Shown one piece after another: positions 27,300 to 35,565 of a DNA stretch of 49,896 nucleotides. The first letter of the stretch is position 1. Every line of letters begins with the position of its first letter. Origin of the DNA: an uncultured Olsenella sp. GTDB lineage: Bacteria; Actinomycetota; Coriobacteriia; Coriobacteriales; Atopobiaceae. A program made the translations under genes and the position numbers. The DNA lies in contig OMVJ01000018.1 in assembly GCA_900314495.1 (NCBI GenBank), forward strand, positions 1 to 49,896. Reading direction: 5' to 3'. Below the pieces are notes generated by a model that saw only the letters and a list, made by a program, of their open reading frames with translations, was not told the origin of the DNA and ran no database searches.

Positions 27300-28379
27300 A
27301 TGGACAACAGCACAGTCATCCTTGCAGGTTCAAGCGCAACGCGACTTTACAGAAGCGCTTGCACCCCCGGGACAAAGAACAACCAAACGAGCGAGTGGGC
27401 ACTTTCCATAGGGCTGCGCATCGCCAATCCGGAAGGACTGCAGCTGAATGGTCAACCCGCAGCAGAGCAATCGCGGAGCGCAGAATGCGGGACGAATCCT
27501 GGGGAGGAGCTTCTTGACCACACCACCTGTAGCCCAAAGCAGATTGCGAAAGCGCTGGAAGCTCTGAACCTGCCATACAAGCTCAACGAGTCACAAACCG
27601 ACCTCCTGTTTTCATCACCAAACAAGAGGCCGCACCTGCCTGCCGTCAAGCCGCATGTATGGAGTGGCCCCGTTCCACAGGGGGCACTTATTCAACTTAG
27701 GGACGACGTTGCCGCCTGCTCGCCAGAGTTTCTTTTCCTGACCAGGTCACCGGAACTCGGATTCATCAAGACCATACGGCTGGGGTGCGAGCTTTGTGGC
27801 AACTACTCTCTGGACGCGAGCAAGAGGGGCTTTAACGAACATCCGCCGTTCACCACCACCGACAAGCTATGGAAGTTTGTGAACTCGTGCGGCGGAGCAT
27901 ATGGCGCCAAGGCGGCACGGAAGGCGCTCAGGTGGGTGGCCGATGGTCTCAGGTCGCCTGCCGAGTGCAATCAATACCTGTTGCTCGCTCTCCCAAAGGA
28001 GATGGGGGCGTACGGGCTCAGAGATTCCCTCGAGGTAAACGTAAAGATTCCGGTACCGAGAGAGCTGTGGCACCTCAGCGAGGTTCACGAGTACGAGGTT
28101 GACCTTCTGGGGCGCAGCGGTCCGGTCATCATCGAATATGACGGCGCAGACCACGATGACACGGAGCAGCAGGCCCGCGACATGGTCAAGACGCGAGTCC
28201 TGCAGCAAATGGGATACCTGGTAATCAGGGTCAACAAGGCAATTCTTGGCAGCCCCTACCGCTTCGACAAGGTTGGGCGCAGCATATGCGAGCAGGTCGG
28301 CGAGACCGTACCCACCTACAACACCGACTTCGCCAACAATCGCACTAAGCTGCGAAACCAGATCTTCGAGAAGTTCTAG
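27300..28379 (+). CDS. DUF559/VSR-like (PD-(D/E)XK-type) protein
   Basis: A protein of 359 aa. The C-terminal 100 residues resemble the DUF559/VSR nuclease-like fold: YEVDLLG, IIEYDGADH, then a helix with ARDMVKTRVLQQMGYLVIRV. The Asp, Glu, Asp-x-x-His and Arg pattern is what the fold needs for metal-dependent cleavage. The N-terminus (VILAGSSATRLYRS) looks like the short DNA-associated start of AbiEi-type or DUF559 proteins in actinobacteria. The start ATG 27300 fits this N-terminus; an open frame from 27120 adds dissimilar residues. Its DNA is visibly less GC-rich than its neighbours. It is bracketed by direct copies of the twin-hairpin repeat. Function is unknown; a role in defence or repeat mobility is only inference. 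Confidence 0.65.
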   Translation: MDNSTVILAGSSATRLYRSACTPGTKNNQTSEWALSIGLRIANPEGLQLNGQPAAEQSRSAECGTNPGEELLDHTTCSPKQIAKALEALNLPYKLNESQTDLLFSSPNKRPHLPAVKPHVWSGPVPQGALIQLRDDVAACSPEFLFLTRSPELGFIKTIRLGCELCGNYSLDASKRGFNEHPPFTTTDKLWKFVNSCGGAYGAKAARKALRWVADGLRSPAECNQYLLLALPKEMGAYGLRDSLEVNVKIPVPRELWHLSEVHEYEVDLLGRSGPVIIEYDGADHDDTEQQARDMVKTRVLQQMGYLVIRVNKAILGSPYRFDKVGRSICEQVGETVPTYNTDFANNRTKLRNQIFEKF

Positions 28380-28410
28380 GAGCCCGCGGAGTCCGTCTTA
28401 GTCCAATAGC

Positions 28411-28523
28411 CTTACCCCACAAACGAACGCCTCCGGTTGTGGGGTAAGAGGCCTCTTTGACAATTTCGCAGGTCAGAGGCATTGTATGAAACTGCCCACA
28501 ACCGAAAGCCGCCGGTTGTGGGG
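28411..28523 (+). repeat. Twin-hairpin repeat element, copy 3
   Basis: Hairpin 1 (28411-28448) pairs CTTACCCCACAAACG with CGGTTGTGGGGTAAG, one A-G mismatch, loop of 8 nt. Hairpin 2 (28495-28522) is reduced to a 10-bp stem CCCACAACCG with loop AAAGCCGC; its left outer arm is missing. The spacer holds CTTTGACAATTTCGCAGG. It has the same orientation as copy 2, so the DUF559-like gene lies between direct repeats. Confidence 0.85.
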
Positions 28524-28585
28524 TAGCCGACTTGCACGGCAAGGCCACCAGCCCAGCATGGCCATGCCGCACAAACCCGCAGCTG

Positions 28586-29731
28586 CTACCGCTTCGCTGC
28601 CTCCAGCGCCTTCTGTAGGTCTTCCAGCAGGTCATCAATGGCCTCGACGCCAACGGAGAACCTCAGCATGGTCTTTGTGATGCCAATCTGCGCCTGAAGC
28701 TCGGGCGAGTATTCCTCGTGCGTCATGGTCGCAGGGCAGCAGACCAGCGACTCTATGCCACCCAGGCTCACCGCCAGGTCAATGAACCTCAGCGCGTGGC
28801 AGAAGGCATCAAGATCGTACTCGTCCTTGAAGTCCACGGAGAGCACGGCGCCGTTACCGCGCGCTTGGCGCCTCTGCAGCTCGTAGCCGGGGTTACTGGG
28901 CAGGCCGGGGTAATACACGGCCTTGGCGGCACGGGACTCCTCGAAGAACTTGGCCACTGCCAGGGCGTTCTGCTCGTGCCTGTCCATGCGAAGCGGCAGC
29001 GTCTTTATGCCGCGCGCCACCAGGAAGGACGAGAAGGGATCCAGCATGCCACCCAGCGTCTTCTGGTTGAACTTGAGCTTGTCGAAGACCTGGTCATCGT
29101 TCAGAACCACCAGGCCGGCAATGACGTCGGAGTGGCCGGCGTAGTACTTGGTCGCTGAGTAGACGACCACATCCGCACCAAGATCAAGCGGCCTCTGCAG
29201 GTAGGAGGTCATGAAGGTGTTGTCCACGATCACGCGCCAGCCCTTGGCGTGTGCGCGGGCGGCGACGTCGGCGATGTCGGTGACCTCCAGCAGCGGGTTG
29301 GACGGCGTCTCCAGGAACACGGTGGAGACATTGCCCTCCACTGCGTCGAAGTCGCAGTTGGCAAAGTCGGTCACGATCTCGAAGTCGATGCCGCGGTCGC
29401 AGAACACGTGCGAGACGAAGTTACAGGTGCCACCGTACACGTTGCTGTTGATGAGCACCTTCTCGCCGGACTTGACCAGGGAGAATGCCAGCGCGGTGGC
29501 CGCCATGCCGCTGGACATTGCCAGGCCATGCTTGGCGCCCTCCAACTGGGCAACGAGCTGCTCCAGGTTGTCGCGCGTGGGGTTCTTGGAGCGGGAGTAC
29601 ATGAACTCGCGGAAGTCGTTGACCCCGTCCTGCGTGAAGGTCGAAGTCAGATAGATGGGGAAGCTCTCACCGCGAATCTGCTCCCCGCTCGTGTCGCGCC
29701 CACCATGAATCGCAGCAGTCTCGTACCTCAT
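28586..29731 (-). CDS. Cys/Met metabolism PLP-dependent enzyme (cystathionine gamma-synthase/lyase or methionine gamma-lyase type)
   Basis: A protein of 381 aa of the trans-sulfuration fold-type I family. Visible residues: SSGMAATALAF (PLP phosphate site), VYGGTCNF, ETPSNPLLEVTDI, VDNTFMTSY and the PLP lysine in VYSATKYYAGHSD. RFSVGVEAIDDL is near the C-terminus. The exact reaction (gamma-synthase, beta-lyase or gamma-lyase) cannot be fixed from the motifs. The ATG at 29731 follows GAAGGGAAGG. It is convergent with the DUF559-like gene across a twin-hairpin repeat. A shorter lysine-less relative is at 35566-36426. Confidence 0.92.
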   Translation of the reverse strand: MRYETAAIHGGRDTSGEQIRGESFPIYLTSTFTQDGVNDFREFMYSRSKNPTRDNLEQLVAQLEGAKHGLAMSSGMAATALAFSLVKSGEKVLINSNVYGGTCNFVSHVFCDRGIDFEIVTDFANCDFDAVEGNVSTVFLETPSNPLLEVTDIADVAARAHAKGWRVIVDNTFMTSYLQRPLDLGADVVVYSATKYYAGHSDVIAGLVVLNDDQVFDKLKFNQKTLGGMLDPFSSFLVARGIKTLPLRMDRHEQNALAVAKFFEESRAAKAVYYPGLPSNPGYELQRRQARGNGAVLSVDFKDEYDLDAFCHALRFIDLAVSLGGIESLVCCPATMTHEEYSPELQAQIGITKTMLRFSVGVEAIDDLLEDLQKALEAAKR

Positions 29732-30074
29732 GCCCCACGCCTTCCCTTCCTCGGCAGCAATGTCCGCACCCTAACAGCACACGATATGTTGACCGTTTAA
29801 GTCATCAGGCCGCAGGATCGCGATTAGCTTTTTCAGACACTCATTGTCACCGTTCTCAACGCCAACCGCAATACCGTTCCCTGACCGTTGGCCATCACAA
29901 AGGGCGCGGCTGAACCTGCTCGCACGAGGTCCCAGCGGTACGAGCCAGCGTGGAATTCCTGTCCCGCACGGTTGATAAGCTCCCTCCAGTTCCAGACGGA
30001 ACCCAAGCCAATGGAGGGTGATGCATATGTTGAGGCTGGTTGGCATGAGCACGCGCGTGGGCGACAGGTGCCCC
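29732..30074. other. Gap with a possible degenerate coding remnant
   Basis: No intact gene is supported here. On the minus strand the stretch read from about 29880 to 29771 (IAVGVENGDNECLKKLIAIL) looks protein-like and ends in a stop, as if the tail of a decayed gene, but its upstream part runs into the zinc-ribbon gene on the other strand. The promoter of the PLP enzyme at 28586-29731 should also be in this gap; no clear hexamers were found. Confidence 0.25.
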
Positions 30075-30281
30075 ATGGGCGTGGTAAGCGTGGATTCGCG
30101 TTGGAGCCGTTGCGCGTCCAAGATGTCGTACCCATCCAAGGGGGTGGCCATAATGGCGGCATCCCACGGCTGCACCATAAGCCAGAGCTCGACCATGCGC
30201 CCTTACAAATGCCCCTACTGTCACAGGTGGCACCTCATATCCTGCAGCGGAGGAGGCCGTTCCTGCGTCCTGCAGGCATAG
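30075..30281 (+). CDS. Small zinc-ribbon protein (YKCPYC-WHL type)
   Basis: A peptide of 68 aa from ATG 30075. It follows the pattern of small phage- and plasmid-type zinc-ribbon peptides: C-x-S-K, then YPSKG with an Ala-rich helix (VAIMAAS), then RPYKCPYCHRWHLIS. The CASK cysteine, CPYC and the His of WHL can make one zinc site. The start is uncertain (ATGs at 30018, 30045 and 30075, and nearby GTGs) and there is no strong ribosome site. Proteins of this pattern are usually encoded on mobile elements, and the surrounding gap looks decayed, so it may be a leftover. Confidence 0.5.
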   Translation: MGVVSVDSRWSRCASKMSYPSKGVAIMAASHGCTISQSSTMRPYKCPYCHRWHLISCSGGGRSCVLQA

Positions 30282-30397
30282 CCGCGCGGGCCGCGCAAAA
30301 GCGAGGGGCCACCCAACGCTCACCAACTTCGTCCAAGATGATCCGCCATGCGTGGTATCGTCACTCCCATATACAAGGCCGCGCGGGATTGGTGGGC

Positions 30398-31060
30398 ATG
30401 ATGGTCATCACTTTTTGGTCGGACATAGCCTGTTCCTACTGCTACATCGGCCTTGCCCGTCTGAAGCGTGCGCTCCGTGCGGTCGGCATGGACCAGTACA
30501 CGGAGCTGCGCTTTAGGGCCTACCAGCTGGACTCCAAGACTCCGGACGTCACCATGGACACCATGAAGGAGCACCTGAAGAAGGAGTACCACCTGGGCGA
30601 GAACCGCGTTACCAGCGTCATGTCCTGGATGGACTTCTCGGCCCAGGAGGAGGGCCTGGGCATGAACATTGCCCAGGCCAGGCCAACCAACACGCTGAAT
30701 GCTCTCCGTCTTGTGAAGCTCGCTCAGACGAAGGGCGATCCTGGCCTGACAGACAGCGTGCTGCAGAGCCTGTGGCGTGCCCACTTCGAGGAGTGCAAGA
30801 ACACCGCCGTCAACGCGGTGCTGCACGACGCGGCTACCAGGGCCGGCCTCTCTGGCGCGGAGGTGGACCAGGTACTGGCATCGCGGCAGTTCGAGCGAGA
30901 GGTTCTGTTGGACGAGTGGTACGCCCGCAGGCGCGGCATCACGGGCCTGCCCTACTACCTCATTGACGGTCAGTTTGACATTCGCGGGGCGCAGTCCTTC
31001 GACACCATGGTCGCAACGCTGCAGACGGTGCTCGAGCAAGGGCCAACGTACGCGAACTAG
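30398..31060 (+). CDS. DsbA family oxidoreductase (FrnE-like)
   Basis: A protein of 220 aa with the DsbA thioredoxin-helical fold. The N-terminal active site is CSYC in FWSDIACSYCYIGLARL (the family often has CPWCYIG). Conserved features include the RFRAYQLDS strand, RPTNTLNALRL and the cis-Pro region GITGLPYYLIDG. There is no signal peptide, so it acts in the cytosol like FrnE proteins, on unknown thiol substrates. The start is the ATG at 30398 or the adjacent one at 30401, after GGTGGG. It is followed by a terminator. Confidence 0.9.
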   Translation: MMVITFWSDIACSYCYIGLARLKRALRAVGMDQYTELRFRAYQLDSKTPDVTMDTMKEHLKKEYHLGENRVTSVMSWMDFSAQEEGLGMNIAQARPTNTLNALRLVKLAQTKGDPGLTDSVLQSLWRAHFEECKNTAVNAVLHDAATRAGLSGAEVDQVLASRQFEREVLLDEWYARRRGITGLPYYLIDGQFDIRGAQSFDTMVATLQTVLEQGPTYAN

Positions 31061-31118
31061 GGCCACTCCGCCCGTGGCCACGCGCCACCCAGCACTCCGA
31101 GGTATGGATTGCAAATGA

Positions 31119-31145
31119 GAACGCCCCGCCGCCGGGCGTTCTTGC
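31119..31145 (+). terminator. Rho-independent terminator after the DsbA-like gene
   Basis: GAACGCCC (31119-31126) and GGGCGTTC (31134-31141) form a stem closed by CCGCCGC, followed by TTG. The T-run is short, so it is a modest terminator. Confidence 0.55.
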
Positions 31146-31198
31146 CGCCGCTACCCATAAACTGGTGGGCATTCGTCAGTTCGGAAAGGACCTCACGC

Positions 31199-31687
31199 TT
31201 GGACGCCTTCATCACATGGTTCTCCACCCACCTCGGGTTTCTGTCCCCGCAGGCGGCCGTCACCTTCGTCAGCATGCTGCCCATCATCGAGCTGCGCGGC
31301 GGCATCCCCCTGGCACGGCTGCTCAAGCTGCCCGTGGAGCAGGCAATCTTCTTCTCCGTGCTGGGAAACGCGATTCCCATCCCCTTCATCCTGCTGCTCA
31401 TAAACAAGATCTTCGACTGGCTGCGCCCCACCAAGGTCTTTGGCCCCCTCGTCCGCAAGCTGGAGGCCCGCGCCATGTCCAAGTCCGAGGGCGTGCAGAA
31501 GGCGGAGTTCTGGGGCCTGGTCGCCTTTGTCGGCATTCCCCTGCCCGGCACCGGCGGCTGGACGGGCTCCCTCGTGGCGTCGCTGCTGAAGGTGGACCTC
31601 AAGAAGGCCTTCCCAGCCGTCTTCCTGGGAATCGCCGTTGCCGCCACCATCATGGGGCTCATCTCGTACGGCATCTTCCACATGTAG
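31199..31687 (+). CDS. Small multidrug export-like membrane protein (COG2426 type)
   Basis: An integral membrane protein of 162 aa. The order of features fits the COG2426 family: FVSMLPIIELRGGIPLA, the membrane segment IFFSVLGNAIPIPFILLLIN, then FVGIPLPGTGGWTGSLVAS and FLGIAVAATIMGLISYGIF. The ELRGGIP and PLPGTGGWTG motifs are the signature. Transport activity is assumed from the family name and is poorly tested. The start is TTG at 31199, eight bases after GGAAAGGA; the upstream frame crosses the terminator of the previous gene and is not used. Confidence 0.85.
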   Translation: MDAFITWFSTHLGFLSPQAAVTFVSMLPIIELRGGIPLARLLKLPVEQAIFFSVLGNAIPIPFILLLINKIFDWLRPTKVFGPLVRKLEARAMSKSEGVQKAEFWGLVAFVGIPLPGTGGWTGSLVASLLKVDLKKAFPAVFLGIAVAATIMGLISYGIFHM

Positions 31688-31729
31688 TTGGTGCGGGCAA
31701 GACCCGTAGCAAACAGCCAGAGCACGAAA

Positions 31730-31762
31730 AAGGGACCCCGACCAAGCCGGGGTCCCTTCCTT
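31730..31762. terminator. Bidirectional Rho-independent terminator
   Basis: AAGGGACCCC and GGGGTCCCTT (31730-31739 with 31749-31758) form a perfect 10-bp stem followed by CCTTTG on the plus strand and by TTTTCG on the minus strand. It separates the convergent exporter and kinase genes. Confidence 0.85.
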
Positions 31763-31793
31763 TGTCGCTTGGACTGGGCAGCCGTTACCAGAC

Positions 31794-32570
31794 TTACTCG
31801 TAGTCGGTGGAGGCGTTCACGAAGCTGAGCAGCATGTCCTCGCGCGCCTTGCGGCCGCGGGACAGCTCCGCCGCAGCCACGACGGGCAGCCAGTAGTTGA
31901 TGACCTGCTTGGGCGTGTCGGAGCGCTTGGAGTAGGTGTCCAGGTACATCTCCGCGAACTCCGGGTGCTTCACGTGGAAGAGCAGGTAGGTGGTGGCGGC
32001 GTCCACCACAGGCAGACCGGCGGTGACGTGCGCCCAGTCGCACACGTACAGCTCGCCGTCGTCGCCCAGGATGACGTTGGACTGGATGAAGTCGCCGTGG
32101 CAGACCTTGTTGCCGGGCTTCATGCCGTCGATGCGCATCTCAAGCTCGTAGCGAATGGACGGGTCGATGATCTTCACGTTCTTGACCATGCGGAGCAGCT
32201 TGTCCTTCTGGCGGGTGACGGCGGGAGCGTCGACCGTCTGGATGGCAATCTGCAGGTCCACGAAGCGGTCCATGTGCTTCTGGGCGTGCTCGGGGTCGTC
32301 CGTGACGGCGGTCCAGGCGTTGATGCCGGGGACGTAGCTGGTCGCCAGGGCCCACTGGCCGCGCTCGGCGCCGTCGTCGATGCGGGACACCTCGCGAATG
32401 CGCGGGACCTTGATGCCGGTCTCCTGGACGCGGGCGATGTTCAGCGCCTCGTTGAAGACGTCGGAGGCGGGCTTGTTCTCGTTGAAGACCTTGACGATGC
32501 GGTCGCCGTCCTGGTACACGACCTTGTTGTGACGGCGGACGATCTCTACCTTGCTATCGGAAAGCTTCAT
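31794..32570 (-). CDS. Aminoglycoside phosphotransferase (APH)/choline kinase-like protein
   Basis: A protein of 258 aa with the APH kinase fold. The catalytic loop HGDFIQSN (H-x-D-x4-N) and the following metal-binding aspartate in YVCDWAHVTAG are present; the N-lobe contains DRIVKVF with a likely ATP-binding lysine. The short length and the lack of resistance-specific features suggest a metabolic small-molecule kinase rather than an antibiotic resistance gene. The start follows GGGGGAGTGG. It lies 90 bp after adhE on the same strand; the gap holds a GC-rich inverted repeat (GGCCCCGCAC-type) without a T-run, so partial read-through from adhE is plausible. Confidence 0.85.
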   Translation of the reverse strand: MKLSDSKVEIVRRHNKVVYQDGDRIVKVFNENKPASDVFNEALNIARVQETGIKVPRIREVSRIDDGAERGQWALATSYVPGINAWTAVTDDPEHAQKHMDRFVDLQIAIQTVDAPAVTRQKDKLLRMVKNVKIIDPSIRYELEMRIDGMKPGNKVCHGDFIQSNVILGDDGELYVCDWAHVTAGLPVVDAATTYLLFHVKHPEFAEMYLDTYSKRSDTPKQVINYWLPVVAAAELSRGRKAREDMLLSFVNASTDYE

Positions 32571-32660
32571 ATTTCCACTCCCCCTTTGGGTGAGAATCCA
32601 TTGCTTGCAACCTCAGGTGGCCCCGCACCCGCACCGGCGCGTGCGGGGCCCACGGAAGGC

Positions 32661-35291
32661 TTACTCCTCGCCAACCTCGTAGAACTTGGCGGGACGGCCG
32701 TAATAGGCGTCCAGGTAGAGCTCCTTGATCTCGCTGATCAGCGGGTAGCGCGGGTTGGCGCCGGTGCACTGGTCGTTGAAGGCGTTCTCGGACATCTCGT
32801 CCAGCGTGTCCAGGAAGTACTGCTCGTCCACGCCGTACTCGGCAATGGTGTGCTTGACGCCCACGTGGTCGAAGAGCTCTGCGATCTTCTGCAGGAACTT
32901 CTCGAACACGTCGCGGTCGTCAGTGCCCTCCACGCCGCAGAAGCGGGCGGCCATGGCGTAGCGGTGCATGGTCTGCGGGTACTGGTACTGCGGGAAGGTG
33001 CCCATGCGGGTCGGGATCTCCGCCGCGTTGTAGCGCATGACGCGGGTGAGGATGACGGCGTTGGCCCAGCCGTGCGGAATGTGGTGGTAGGCACCCAGCT
33101 TGTGGGCCATGGAGTGGTTAACGCCCAGGAAGGCGTTGGCGAAGGCGAGGCCGCCCAGGCAGGAGGCGTTGGCCATGTGGTCGCGGGCCTCGACGTCGTT
33201 GGGGTTGTCGTAGGCGCGCGGCAGGTAGTCGAACACAAGCTTCATGCCCTGCAGGGCGAAGGAATCCGTGTAGTCGGACCGCATCATGGAGACGTAGGCC
33301 TCAAGGCAGTGCGTGAGGACGTCCACGCCGGAGGCGGAGGTCAGGCCCTTGGGCTGGGTCATCATGTTGTCGGTGTCCACGATGGCCATGTTGGGCATGA
33401 GCGCGTAGTCAGTGACGGGCCACTTGATGCCGGTCTCCGCGTCGGTGATGATGGCGAACGGCGTAACCTCGGAGCCCGTGCCGGAAGAGGTGGGGATGGC
33501 CACGAAGTAGGCCTTCTTGCCCATGGGCGGGAAGTCGTACACGCGCTTGCGGATGTCCATGAAGTCCATGGACATGTCCTCGAAGCGCTCGTCAGGGTTC
33601 TCGTACATGGACCACATGATCTTGCCCGCGTCCATTGCGGAGCCGCCGCCGATGGCGATGATGGTGTCGGGCTCGAAGGCGCGGAGAAGCTCCAGGCCCT
33701 TCTGGGCGTCCTGCAGCTTGGGGTCGGGGCTGATGCTCCAGAAGCTAGCGTGAGCGATGCCCATCTGGTCCAGCTTGTCCTCGATCTTCTTGGTGAAGCC
33801 GGACTTGTAGAGGAAGGAGTCGGTGACGATGAAGGCACGCTTCTTGTGCATGACGGTGCCGAGCTCGTCCAGGGCGGTGGACATGCAGCCCTTCTTGAAG
33901 TAGATCTTCTCGGGGGTACGCACCCACAGCATGTTTTCCCGCCTTTCCGCGACGTACTTGTAGTTGAGCAGGTTCTTGGGGCCGACGTTGCCGCAGACGG
34001 AGTTGCCGCCCCAGGAGCCGCAGCCAAGGGTCAGCGAAGGCGGAACCTTGAAGTTGTAGAGGTCACCGATGCCGCCCTGGGAGGTGGGGGTGTTGATGAG
34101 GATGCGGCAGGTCTTCATGGCCTCGGCGTGCTTGTGGATCTTCTCCTTCTGGCTGGGGTCAATGTAGAGGCCAGAGGTGTGGCCGTAGCCGCCGTCCGCA
34201 ACCAGGCGCTCCGCCTTGGAGATGGCGTCATCAAAGTCCTTGGCGCGGTACATTGCCAGCGTCGGGGAGAGCTTCTCGTGCGCGAACTCCTCCGCCGGGG
34301 TGACGTCCTCCACCTCGCCGATGAGAACCTTGGTGCCCTTGGGCACATCGACGCCCGCGAGGGCGGCAATGGCGTCCGCCGGCTGGCCGACGACCTTGCG
34401 GTTGACGGCGCCGTTGACGATGAGCGTCTTGCGGACGCGGTCCAGCTCCTCGCCCTCCTTCAGGAAGTAGCAGCCGCGGCGGGCGAACTCGGCCTTCAGG
34501 GCGTCGTACACGTCGTTCACCACGATGACGGAGTTCTCGGACGCGCAGATCATGCCGTTGTCGAAGGTCTTGGAGTGGATGATGGAGTTGGCCGCCATCT
34601 TGATGTCAGCGGTGGAATCGATGACGACTGGGGTGTTGCCGGGGCCGACGCCCAGGGCGGGCTTGCCGGAGCTGTAGGCAGCCTTGACCATGCCGGGGCC
34701 GCCGGTGGCCAGGATGATGTCCGCGTCGTGCATGAGCTCGTTGGTGAGCTCCAGCGTGGGGACGTCAATCCACGAGATGATGCCCTTGGGCAGACCGGCC
34801 TTCTCCGCGGCCTCGCGCACGATGCGGGCGGCCTCGATGGTGCACTTGCCGGCGCGCGGGTGCGGGGAGATGATGATGGCGTTGCGGGTCTTCAGGCAGA
34901 CCAGGCACTTGAAGATGGCGGTGGAGGTGGGGTTGGTGGTGGGGATGACCGCGGCGACGATGCCGATGGGCTCCGCCACGCGCCTGAAGCCGTTGGCCTC
35001 GTCCTCCTCGACCACGCCGACCGTCTTCATGTGCTTGTACTTGTTGTACACGTACTCAGAGGCGTAGTGGTTCTTGATGACCTTGTCCTCCACAAGGCCC
35101 ATCCCCGTCTCCTCCACGGCCATCTTGGCCAGGGGGATGCGGGCCTTGTTCGCGGCAAGGGCCGCCTCGTAGAAGATCTTGTCGACCTGCTCCTGGGTGA
35201 ACGTCGCGAACTCCGCCTGAGCGACGCGCATGTCTCCCATGCGCTCAGTCAGCGCGTCCACGCTGTCGATGACCTTGTCGAAATCGGCCAT
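32661..35291 (-). CDS. adhE: Bifunctional acetaldehyde-CoA/alcohol dehydrogenase
   Basis: A protein of 876 aa. The N-terminal half is a CoA-acylating aldehyde dehydrogenase (catalytic cysteine in NGMICASENS near residue 245; PTTNPTSTA). The C-terminal half is an iron-dependent alcohol dehydrogenase (GGGSAMDAGK for NAD, GTGSEVTPFAIITD, and iron-binding histidines in GVDVLTHCLEA, NHSMAHKLGAYHHIPHG). It converts acetyl-CoA to ethanol with two NADH and forms spirosome filaments. The ATG at 35291 follows AGGAGGAAG. A 9-bp inverted repeat lies about 90-130 bp upstream. Confidence 0.98.
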   Translation of the reverse strand: MADFDKVIDSVDALTERMGDMRVAQAEFATFTQEQVDKIFYEAALAANKARIPLAKMAVEETGMGLVEDKVIKNHYASEYVYNKYKHMKTVGVVEEDEANGFRRVAEPIGIVAAVIPTTNPTSTAIFKCLVCLKTRNAIIISPHPRAGKCTIEAARIVREAAEKAGLPKGIISWIDVPTLELTNELMHDADIILATGGPGMVKAAYSSGKPALGVGPGNTPVVIDSTADIKMAANSIIHSKTFDNGMICASENSVIVVNDVYDALKAEFARRGCYFLKEGEELDRVRKTLIVNGAVNRKVVGQPADAIAALAGVDVPKGTKVLIGEVEDVTPAEEFAHEKLSPTLAMYRAKDFDDAISKAERLVADGGYGHTSGLYIDPSQKEKIHKHAEAMKTCRILINTPTSQGGIGDLYNFKVPPSLTLGCGSWGGNSVCGNVGPKNLLNYKYVAERRENMLWVRTPEKIYFKKGCMSTALDELGTVMHKKRAFIVTDSFLYKSGFTKKIEDKLDQMGIAHASFWSISPDPKLQDAQKGLELLRAFEPDTIIAIGGGSAMDAGKIMWSMYENPDERFEDMSMDFMDIRKRVYDFPPMGKKAYFVAIPTSSGTGSEVTPFAIITDAETGIKWPVTDYALMPNMAIVDTDNMMTQPKGLTSASGVDVLTHCLEAYVSMMRSDYTDSFALQGMKLVFDYLPRAYDNPNDVEARDHMANASCLGGLAFANAFLGVNHSMAHKLGAYHHIPHGWANAVILTRVMRYNAAEIPTRMGTFPQYQYPQTMHRYAMAARFCGVEGTDDRDVFEKFLQKIAELFDHVGVKHTIAEYGVDEQYFLDTLDEMSENAFNDQCTGANPRYPLISEIKELYLDAYYGRPAKFYEVGEE

Positions 35292-35382
35292 TCTTCCTCC
35301 TTACGTAGGCTAACGCGACGCCCCCGCGCCGCGCCTCCGGACCTGAGCCTAGATTAGCGAAAACGGCATAGCTTGTCTTCCC

Positions 35383-35421
35383 GCGTTTCATGAGTTATGG
35401 GGAATCGTGATGATGAAACGC
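35383..35421. promoter_or_regulatory. Inverted repeat upstream of adhE
   Basis: GCGTTTCAT (35383-35391) and ATGAAACGC (35413-35421) are exact complements separated by 21 bp, in the 274-bp gap before adhE. A related CGTTTCA occurs again near 35500. The spacing (about three helical turns centre to centre) suits two bound dimers or a looping regulator; it does not match the Rex operator consensus. No other element was recognised in 35292-35565. Confidence 0.4.
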
Positions 35422-35565
35422 CAGTTGACGGCCATAGTTGGTCATTTGAAGCAGCGGAAGCCAATCCGTGAGCGGTGTTGTTTCGACGGTTAACGCTTTC
35501 GTTTCAAAAGTTCTTCACAGGATTTTACTGACGAATCGCAACCTAAATGGTCGTGGCTTCGAAAG

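Noticed and set aside
29771-30196. 141-codon minus-strand frame upstream of the PLP enzyme
   Set aside because: Only its C-terminal third looks protein-like; the rest overlaps the zinc-ribbon gene. Kept only as a possible remnant.
31794-32570. Aminoglycoside resistance gene
   Set aside because: The kinase fold is present but nothing links it to antibiotics; a metabolic kinase is more likely.
31965-35357. 1130-codon plus-strand open frame opposite adhE
   Set aside because: It runs antisense across the kinase and adhE genes, has the repetitive Val/Gly/Leu/His composition typical of GC-rich shadow frames, and shows no family motif.
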